From positions 1 through 5,088 of the forward strand of contig JAISIO010000101.1 of NCBI GenBank assembly GCA_031262005.1: a stretch of 5,088 bases of DNA, given 5' to 3'. Shown here piece after piece: positions 1 through 4,914 of this stretch; position 1 is the stretch's first letter, and every line of letters begins with the position of its first letter. The position numbers and the translations under genes are program-made. The notes beneath the pieces are model-generated. The model did not search any database. It was not told where the DNA came from and saw only the letters and a list, made by a program, of their open reading frames with translations. The DNA comes from Bacteroidales bacterium (lineage in GTDB: Bacteria > Bacteroidota > Bacteroidia > Bacteroidales > UBA1715).

Positions 1-410
1 TCAATACAATCTGGGCGAGTGCCCACTATCACACCAATTATTTCGGGATATGACAGCACTTGTGCAAACAATTCACGCAGACGTTCTATTGACGTGTAGG
101 TATTGGTATAGGCTTGAAAATACGCAAAAAACCGCTGTGCTTTGCGATAACGGCGCATTATAAATACTTTCCCGTCGGCAATTTGGCGATCTATCCCGTG
201 TTCGGCAGTACAGTAGGCTGTAATAAAGGCATCGTTATTGCAAAAAGCACAACCTCCCACTCCTACTCGACCATCGCGGTTGGGACACGAAAAACCGCCA
301 TTCAAACTAATTTTCTGAATGCGTCCGCCAAAACGTTCTTTTATGTAATTGGAATACGAGTTATACGGACGTTCATGCCCCCATGGAAACGAATTATTCG
401 TCATCATCAT
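1..410 (-). CDS. yhcC: YhcC-type (TIGR01212) radical SAM protein, N-terminal part, runs off the left edge
   Basis: 136 codons are visible; the C-terminal part lies outside the window. The reading frame starts at three consecutive ATG codons (408-410, 405-407, 402-404), of which the first is used here. Residues 39-58 carry the family hallmark, reading GFSCPNRDG, then GGCAFCN, with Cys42, Cys54 and Cys57 in a CX11CX2C arrangement. This matches E. coli YhcC, where these cysteines would bind the [4Fe-4S] cluster that cleaves S-adenosylmethionine. The FFAYFQAYTNTY stretch (94-105) and the VGTRPDCI end (129-136) also match YhcC closely. The family is Elp3-like in sequence; its substrate is, to my knowledge, not firmly established. 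The start overlaps the stop of the upstream gene by 17 bases in another frame, so translation is probably coupled. The family call is secure. The exact start among the three ATGs is uncertain. Confidence 0.92.
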   Translation of the reverse strand, partial: MMMTNNSFPWGHERPYNSYSNYIKERFGGRIQKISLNGGFSCPNRDGRVGVGGCAFCNNDAFITAYCTAEHGIDRQIADGKVFIMRRYRKAQRFFAYFQAYTNTYTSIERLRELFAQVLSYPEIIGVIVGTRPDCI

Positions 411-1203
411 CGTCGAAATCAAAATCCACGTCATTCAAACCCATATCGCTCAAATGATTTGCTAATTCCTGTTCCAATTCGCGCGTTTGCAAAAACAAGT
501 CAATCTCGTCATCGTCAAGTGCTTTTACGTTGGTAACCATAAAATTAGGCGAAATAAAATTTCCATATTGATTGCATTCGTCCGTAACTTTGGTCAAAAT
601 TTCACGTACTTCGGCAGTGAATGGAATTAAACCGAAAACTTTTGCAAACCTACCCGAAAATTCTACTTTTTCACATTCTGCTTGATATTGTTGGAAAATA
701 AAAGAAAGTTCATTACGAAGTATTTTCTGCTGGACATCGGTATATTCCACATTTTCATTGTGGATAAAACAAATAAAATAGCGCAATGTGTAGCCTTTCC
801 CGCCCAAACCGGTGGATATAAGCACTTGTTTTTCATCGAGCAAAGAACTTTCGAGCGACATTTTTGATTCACGGTATGCCATAGCAGCCCATGGACGCAC
901 ATCGCCCTGTGCTGCCGTATTCCAAAAAGTCTCTAATGCACGATAAGCCTGCACGTTGTCGTTAAACGATGCAAGTAAAATCAGAATATCACGCTTTTCT
1001 TCCACACGAATATTTTCATCGTACAATTGCGGAACTCGTGCAAGAACATCTTCCAATTTATATACTTGTTTTTTCAAGCGTTGCGAACGTTTAAAATATT
1101 TCACCTGTAACTCAACATCAATTGGTTCTTCAATTATATTGAACATACGAGGATTCGTTTCAAACATTGTTCGCAAATCTTCAAGACTGTGTGCTTGCTT
1201 CAT
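394..1203 (-). CDS. conserved hypothetical protein with acidic C-terminal tail
   Basis: This is a 269-residue cytoplasmic-looking protein with no signal peptide or membrane segment; I do not recognise a named family. The N-terminal half (about 1-120) is charged and probably helical, with a Lys/Arg-rich patch near residues 36-49. A glycine-rich STGLGGKG stretch lies near 130-137; it is not a Walker A motif because it lacks GKS/T. The chain ends in alternating then consecutive Asp residues and a final Glu. I chose the ATG at 1201-1203 because the only longer in-frame start is a TTG at 1228-1230 that forms part of the promoter -7 element, so it should lie at or before the transcription start. 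It is the first gene of a leftward operon, and its last codons contain the start codons of the radical SAM gene. A role linked to that enzyme is possible but rests on position alone. Confidence 0.8.
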   Translation of the reverse strand: MKQAHSLEDLRTMFETNPRMFNIIEEPIDVELQVKYFKRSQRLKKQVYKLEDVLARVPQLYDENIRVEEKRDILILLASFNDNVQAYRALETFWNTAAQGDVRPWAAMAYRESKMSLESSLLDEKQVLISTGLGGKGYTLRYFICFIHNENVEYTDVQQKILRNELSFIFQQYQAECEKVEFSGRFAKVFGLIPFTAEVREILTKVTDECNQYGNFISPNFMVTNVKALDDDEIDLFLQTRELEQELANHLSDMGLNDVDFDFDDDDDE

Positions 1204-1227
1204 AATAGTGCATAAAAAAGTCAAGTG

Positions 1228-1235
1228 CAAAGATA
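1228..1235 (-). promoter_or_regulatory. Bacteroidota-type promoter -7 element for the hypothetical/radical SAM operon
   Basis: Read on the minus strand this is TATCTTTG, a full match to TAnnTTTG, 24 bases upstream of the ATG at 1203. I see no good -33 TTTG box at the expected distance. The leader would be short and lacks a Shine-Dalgarno sequence, which is normal in this phylum. Confidence 0.6.
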
Positions 1236-1371
1236 CATTTCTTTATGGTTTTAAGAGAGATTCCGTTCAAGAATTTTTACTATCGTTCGTTCACACTTTT
1301 TTGATTATCACTCTAAATCACAAAAATGCAATACAAAATTCCCCTAATAGGTGTGTCTGAAAACATTTTGA

Positions 1372-1379
1372 TATATTTG
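1372..1379 (+). promoter_or_regulatory. Bacteroidota-type promoter -7 element for the ABC-F gene
   Basis: The sequence TATATTTG matches TAnnTTTG exactly and lies 25 bases before the ABC-F start at 1405. The -33 region is weak. Together with the element at 1228-1235 it makes 1204-1404 a divergent promoter region. Apart from these two elements that 201-base stretch is AT-rich and holds no gene I can support. Confidence 0.6.
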
Positions 1380-1404
1380 CAAGCAAATAGTAATAAACAT
1401 TTCA

Positions 1405-3315
1405 ATGATTTCTTTATCAAATCTCGCCGTGCGTTTTGGCGGTTATACATTATTTGAAAATATTTCGGTACTCATAACCGAACATGACAAAATTGGGCTT
1501 GTAGGACGCAATGGTGCGGGCAAATCGACCTTGCTCAAAATTATTGCCGGTTGCGACGAAGCATCGGAAGGCTCGGTAATTGTGCCCGAAAATTGCAAAA
1601 TTGGCTACCTGCCGCAACAAATGAAAGTTAGCAACAACAAAACCGTATTCGACGAAGCCCGTTCGGCATTCGATGATATAAATGCACGCACACAGGAATT
1701 AGAACGCCTACAAAACGAATTGGCGGAACGCACTGATTACGAAAGCGATGCTTATATGCAATTAATTCACAAAATGAGCGAAATTTCCGATTATTTGCAA
1801 TTACACAACGAAGGTTCTGTTGACGGCGAAATTGAACAAATGCTTACCGGACTTGGGTTTATGCGTTCCGATTTCAATCGCCCCACAGCCGAGTTCAGCG
1901 GTGGCTGGCGTATGCGCATTGAGCTTGCGAAAATTCTTTTAAAACAACCGCAAGTGCTTTTGCTCGATGAGCCTACCAATCATTTGGATATTGTTTCCAT
2001 AGAATGGCTCGAAAATTTTCTTGTACAGTACAAAGGCGCAATTATTCTCATTTCACACGACCGCCGATTTTTAGATGCTGTTACCAAAAAAACATTTGAA
2101 ATAAGTTTAAATAAACTCAACTCCTATCCTGCTCCTTACAGCGAATATTGCGTACTGAAAGAGGAACGCTACGAACAACAATTGGCGGCGTATGAAAATC
2201 AGCAAAAAATGATTGCTGATACCGAAAAATTTATCGAACGTTTTCGATATAAAGCCACAAAATCAGTACAAGTGCAAAGCCGCATAAAACAGCTTGATAA
2301 AATTGAACGTTTGGAAATAGAGAAAAAAGATACCGGTGCCTTCAAAATTTCGTTTCCACCTTCACCGCGAGCAGGAACAGTGGTTCTTAAAACCAATCAT
2401 TTAACAAAAAAATACGGCGAAAAAACTATTCTCTCCGATGTAATTTTTCAAATAGAGCGAGGCGATAAAATTGCTCTTGTGGGCAAAAACGGCGAAGGGA
2501 AATCAACATTTATAAAATGTGTACTGAACGAAACCAACTATTCGGGAGAAATTCAATTGGGACACAATGTGCGCATTGGCTATTTTGCACAAAATCAAGA
2601 TGAAATTCTTAACGAAAATCTCACCGTTTTTGAAACACTCGATGCTATTGCCACTGGCGAAATTCGCACCAAAGTGCGTGATATTCTCGGCGCATTTTAT
2701 TTCAGCGGCGAGGATGTTGATAAAAAAGTACGGGTGCTTTCCGGAGGCGAGCGCAATCGTTTGGCAATGGCAAAATTAATGTTAGAACCCTATAACCTTC
2801 TTATTCTCGATGAGCCTACCAATCACTTGGATATAGCCTCGAAAGCAGTATTGAAACAAGCCTTACAGAAGTATGATGGAACGCTTATTTTAGTATCGCA
2901 CGACCGTGATTTTCTTGACGGATTGACAACACACATTTTTGAGGTAAAACAAACCAAAGTGCGTGAAATTATTGGCGATTTGCACAATTATTTGCAGCAA
3001 TTACATACAGAAATTCTAACTACGCCCAAAGACTCGAGTAAAGACGCAGTGCGCGACGTCTCTACAACAACACAAAAACTCAATTACGAACAGAAAAAAG
3101 AACGCGAACGGGAATTGCGCAAACAGCAAAGTGCACTCAAAAAAACAGAAGAACGTGTACAAGAGCTTGAAAATCAACTACACGAACTAAATACCTACTT
3201 TATAGAAGCCGCAGGAAGCATTACGCCCGACGACTACAAACGCCACGCCGCCTTACAAGAAAAACTTGATGAGGCTATGGCAAAATGGGAGAAGATTGCT
3301 ATGGAATTAGAGTAA
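1405..3315 (+). CDS. ABC-F family ATPase (ribosome-associated, YdiF/Uup-like)
   Basis: 636 residues, complete, without transmembrane segments. Two nucleotide-binding domains are intact. Domain 1 has Walker A GRNGAGKS (34-41), signature FSGGW (164-168), Walker B with LLLDEPTNHLD (185-195) and the H-loop His218. Domain 2 has Walker A GKNGEGKS (360-367), signature LSGGE (445-449), Walker B LILDEPTNHLD (466-476) and His499. The charged helical linker between them (about 240-320, with RFRYKATKS and QSRIKQLDKIE) is the segment that contacts P-site tRNA in ABC-F proteins. Residues about 555-630 form a Lys/Glu-rich coiled coil, as in Uup-type members. ABC-F proteins bind the ribosomal E site and relieve translation problems; some give ribosomal-antibiotic resistance. 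Nothing here marks it as a resistance type, and I read it as a housekeeping translation factor. The ATG at 1405 fits the promoter and the family's usual N-terminus (ISLSNLAVRFGG). Confidence 0.96.
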   Translation: MISLSNLAVRFGGYTLFENISVLITEHDKIGLVGRNGAGKSTLLKIIAGCDEASEGSVIVPENCKIGYLPQQMKVSNNKTVFDEARSAFDDINARTQELERLQNELAERTDYESDAYMQLIHKMSEISDYLQLHNEGSVDGEIEQMLTGLGFMRSDFNRPTAEFSGGWRMRIELAKILLKQPQVLLLDEPTNHLDIVSIEWLENFLVQYKGAIILISHDRRFLDAVTKKTFEISLNKLNSYPAPYSEYCVLKEERYEQQLAAYENQQKMIADTEKFIERFRYKATKSVQVQSRIKQLDKIERLEIEKKDTGAFKISFPPSPRAGTVVLKTNHLTKKYGEKTILSDVIFQIERGDKIALVGKNGEGKSTFIKCVLNETNYSGEIQLGHNVRIGYFAQNQDEILNENLTVFETLDAIATGEIRTKVRDILGAFYFSGEDVDKKVRVLSGGERNRLAMAKLMLEPYNLLILDEPTNHLDIASKAVLKQALQKYDGTLILVSHDRDFLDGLTTHIFEVKQTKVREIIGDLHNYLQQLHTEILTTPKDSSKDAVRDVSTTTQKLNYEQKKERERELRKQQSALKKTEERVQELENQLHELNTYFIEAAGSITPDDYKRHAALQEKLDEAMAKWEKIAMELE

Positions 3316-3328
3316 AACATGTTTTTAC
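3312..3328. other. short palindrome spanning both convergent stop codons
   Basis: GTAAAACATGTTTTTAC is a near-perfect inverted repeat with a perfect 12-base core at 3314-3325. It contains the TAA of the ABC-F gene (3313-3315) and, on the other strand, the TAA of the small gene (3325-3327). The stem is almost all A:T and weak, so I do not call it an intrinsic terminator. No other hairpin is evident in the 9-base gap between these convergent genes. Confidence 0.4.
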
Positions 3329-3531
3329 CCTTTACCATTTTCAAAAGGACTATTCGAGGTAACTGTGCCGTCGGCAAGTTCATAATAAATTTTTCCATCA
3401 ACAGAATACACTAAGGGAATACCTTTTTCCCGACTTTCCGCCTGCGCCTTACGCACAGCTTGATTTCCTATTGATTCTATTTCAAATCCTTTTAGATACA
3501 AATTCAAATCGGCAAAATCTTTAACTTCCAT
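3325..3531 (-). CDS. small protein, putative partner (antitoxin) of the zeta-like kinase
   Basis: 68 residues, with no signal peptide or membrane segment. The N-terminal part is probably helical, with an Ala/Lys/Glu/Arg-rich stretch (IGNQAVRKAQAESREKGIP, about 21-39). This is followed by a short beta-type segment, VYSVDGKIYYELADGTV (about 41-57). I recall similar small proteins ending in a lysine/glutamate helix plus a GIPxVYSxxGKIYYxLxDG-like segment beside zeta-toxin-like genes in Bacteroidota. That is memory, not a search. It follows the kinase stop after 13 A/G-rich bases, so the two are almost certainly co-transcribed. Antitoxin function is inferred from size and position. The order is toxin-like gene first, opposite to epsilon-zeta. 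The end converges on the ABC-F gene 9 bases away. Confidence 0.65.
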   Translation of the reverse strand: MEVKDFADLNLYLKGFEIESIGNQAVRKAQAESREKGIPLVYSVDGKIYYELADGTVTSNSPFENGKG

Positions 3532-3544
3532 AACACTCTATTTC

Positions 3545-4114
3545 TTAAAATTGTTCTATAAATTTGTGAAAATATTCTTGATTTTTTACGGTAAAGCGTT
3601 CGCGAATACCTAATGCAACTTCTATAAATTTATTTTCAGAATTATACATTAAAAACCACCTATCACACAAATTTTTGTACACATTCCAAAAATTTTCTTT
3701 ACTGCGATAATAGCGGCGTTTTACATCTTTATCGGGCACAAAATGACCGCCTTTAAGCACTCGTTCTTTTATACGTTCTATACACACCGTGGGCGAATAC
3801 AAAAATACATACACCATCATTACCTCATAACCTTCGGCTTTAAAATCGGGTATCAATTTATTCAGATATGCCCCCGAAAGCGTACTTTCTATCAGAAAAC
3901 TTCGTCCTTCCTCTTTATATTGTTGCAGATTGGTAAAGAATATTTTTCCTGCGCTAATACTCACACTGCTCATATCGGTAGGGTTCAATTCTTTTGCAAT
4001 ATCGTCAGCATTCAGGCAGGGCATGGGGTGTTTATCTAAAAAACTACGAGTGAACGTAGTTTTTCCCGACCCGTTAGGTCCACCAATAATTACCAATTCC
4101 TTCGTTTTTGTCAT
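3545..4114 (-). CDS. zeta-toxin-like P-loop kinase (COG4185-like)
   Basis: 189 residues from the ATG at 4112-4114. Walker A GGPNGSGKTT is at 11-20, right at the N-terminus as is usual for this family. NADDIAKELNP (35-45) supplies the Asp37/Asp38 pair at the expected catalytic-base position. IESTLSG (75-81) matches the conserved E(S/T)T-LSG segment. RVLKGGHFVPDKDVKRRYYRS (118-138) is the arginine-rich lid-like stretch typical of the family. Zeta toxins phosphorylate UDP-activated sugars such as UDP-N-acetylglucosamine and so block wall synthesis; whether this short member does so is inference. An in-frame ATG at 4160-4162 would add 16 residues (MRYLPFGLSQRLVVIC). I rejected it because it puts extra sequence before the P-loop strand and overlaps the candidate -7 element. 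It could instead be a non-toxic small-molecule kinase. Confidence 0.85.
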   Translation of the reverse strand: MTKTKELVIIGGPNGSGKTTFTRSFLDKHPMPCLNADDIAKELNPTDMSSVSISAGKIFFTNLQQYKEEGRSFLIESTLSGAYLNKLIPDFKAEGYEVMMVYVFLYSPTVCIERIKERVLKGGHFVPDKDVKRRYYRSKENFWNVYKNLCDRWFLMYNSENKFIEVALGIRERFTVKNQEYFHKFIEQF

Positions 4115-4150
4115 ACAAATTACTACAAGCCGTTGAGATAGTCCGAATGG

Positions 4151-4158
4151 CAAATATC
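4151..4158 (-). promoter_or_regulatory. possible -7 element for the zeta-like pair
   Basis: On the minus strand it reads GATATTTG, one mismatch from TAnnTTTG, 36 bases upstream of the ATG at 4114. It would let the kinase and its small partner be expressed separately from the PIN module upstream, whose stop is at 4243. The 128-base gap between the two modules shows no clear terminator. Confidence 0.3.
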
Positions 4159-4242
4159 GCATTTTTTATAATGGTATGGAGACTTTTTTGAAAAACATTT
4201 CTACAAAATAATGAACAATTCTGGTACGCCTAAAACGCTATA

Positions 4243-4674
4243 TTATTGTTCTATCACTCGCACTTCTTTTGGCAGTAACGCCTTTATATTTAGAAAACGA
4301 TTATAATCTCTTTTGTTGTTGGTTACAAAATGGAAACAATCAAATTTACTGCTAATAACATATTGAATATTATCTTCCATATCCGAAAAATCAATACTCA
4401 ATGATGCTTCAATATCTTTTGACGAAAATCCAATAATAGTAAATTTCGACAACAGACTTCGCACAATTGTTTTTATTTCGTGATTTTGTTTCTTTTTCTG
4501 AAATACAGAAACAAGTTGAGCAACACTCAAAGCCGAAGTAAACAATTGCTTACCATGTAGCGAATACAAATATTGCAAGCAATGCTTATCAACGGTGTTG
4601 TTAGCAAAAGCACCAATCAAAACATTAGTATCAACGAATATATTGTTAGGATTTCGCCTTTTCACTTCAATCAT
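4243..4674 (-). CDS. PIN-domain ribonuclease, VapC-like toxin (PIN_3-like)
   Basis: 143 residues, a single PIN domain. FVDTNVLIGAF (13-23) holds the first metal-binding acid, Asp15. SALSVAQLVSVFQKK (47-61) is the second conserved helix, where classical VapC proteins have Glu; here the matching residue appears to be Gln53. DFSDMEDNIQYV (95-106) supplies Asp98, Glu100 and Asp101, and FVTNNKRDY (116-124) supplies Asp123. This layout resembles the PIN_3 family (PF13470), whose members often lack the canonical Glu. The expected activity is Mg-dependent cleavage of RNA, commonly tRNA, held in check by the antitoxin. Its ATG overlaps the upstream stop as ATGA (4671-4674), the usual coupling in vapBC operons. 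The gene is visibly more AT-rich than the ABC-F gene, consistent with acquisition. The toxin role is inferred from domain and context. Confidence 0.88.
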   Translation of the reverse strand: MIEVKRRNPNNIFVDTNVLIGAFANNTVDKHCLQYLYSLHGKQLFTSALSVAQLVSVFQKKKQNHEIKTIVRSLLSKFTIIGFSSKDIEASLSIDFSDMEDNIQYVISSKFDCFHFVTNNKRDYNRFLNIKALLPKEVRVIEQ

Positions 4675-4853
4675 AGCAATACACTTTTGTATTTTTGTAT
4701 TTCAGTTGAAGAGAGCAAATCGGTGTTTTTTGCAACCCAACTACGAATAGCAACATCATAAATGGCTTGTTTTGTAACTCCTGCTTTTTTTAGCATTAAA
4801 GAAAGTAATTCATTTTGAAGCTCTTTTACTTTTTTCCGCTCTGCTGTTGTCAT
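4671..4853 (-). CDS. putative antitoxin of the PIN-domain toxin
   Basis: 60 residues from the ATG at 4851-4853. The chain opens with a charged, leucine-containing stretch that is probably helical (ERKKVKELQNELLSLMLKKA), followed by VTKQAIYDVAIRSWVAKN and a C-terminal helix LSSTEIQKYKSVLL. I cannot assign a named antitoxin family; the middle could be a ribbon-helix-helix or helix-turn-helix segment, but no diagnostic motif is clear. The function is inferred from its small size, its place directly upstream of the PIN gene and the 4-base ATGA overlap. The longer frame back to 4886 is rejected because its TTG start lies inside the -7 promoter element and would add a hydrophobic stretch (RKLILIFIV) unlike an antitoxin. 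Such proteins usually bind the toxin and repress their own promoter; candidate operator repeats lie just upstream. Confidence 0.8.
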   Translation of the reverse strand: MTTAERKKVKELQNELLSLMLKKAGVTKQAIYDVAIRSWVAKNTDLLSSTEIQKYKSVLL

Positions 4854-4880
4854 AACTATAAAAATTAAAATTAGTTTACG

Positions 4881-4914
4881 CCACAAATATACAACGTATT
4901 TTCAAAAATTGTGG
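4881..4914. promoter_or_regulatory. inverted repeat bracketing the antitoxin promoter, candidate operator
   Basis: CCACAA at 4881-4886 is matched by TTGTGG at 4909-4914, a perfect 6-base inverted repeat with a 22-base spacer. The left arm overlaps the -7 element and the right arm covers the expected -33 position, a good place for an autorepressor. A second, weaker pair (AACTA 4854-4858, TAGTT 4872-4876) lies in the leader. Arms this short can arise by chance in AT-rich DNA. Confidence 0.3.
4884..4891 (-). promoter_or_regulatory. Bacteroidota-type promoter -7 element for the antitoxin/PIN operon
   Basis: On the minus strand this is TATATTTG, an exact TAnnTTTG match 30 bases upstream of the antitoxin ATG. 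No TTTG-like -33 box is seen at the normal spacing; that position falls at about 4911-4914, next to the repeat array. Confidence 0.6.

Noticed and set aside
237..287. Unusual CX11CX2C cysteine spacing in the radical SAM protein
   Set aside because: It differs from the classical CX3CX2C but is the normal spacing for the YhcC family.
114..536. Plus-strand open frame of 140 codons opposite the radical SAM and hypothetical genes
   Set aside because: It is antisense to two frames with clear coding signal, and its protein is rich in scattered Arg, His and Ser with no family likeness.
1204..1230. TTG start extending the hypothetical gene by nine residues
   Set aside because: The TTG is the end of the TATCTTTG promoter element, so it should lie at or before the transcription start.
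956..1360. Plus-strand open frame of 134 codons crossing the divergent promoter region
   Set aside because: Most of it is antisense to the hypothetical gene, and it runs through the promoter region without a plausible domain.
3743..4136. Two plus-strand open frames (98 and 68 codons) opposite the zeta-like gene
   Set aside because: They are antisense to a well-supported P-loop protein and show no recognisable domain.
4180..4200. TTTTTTGAAAAA as a terminator between the two toxin-antitoxin pairs
   Set aside because: It is a short all-A:T palindrome without a stable stem or a following T-run in the right direction.
4854..4886. TTG start extending the antitoxin by eleven residues with a hydrophobic N-terminus
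   Set aside because: The TTG is the end of the TATATTTG promoter element, and the added RKLILIFIV stretch would be an artefact of an untranslated leader.
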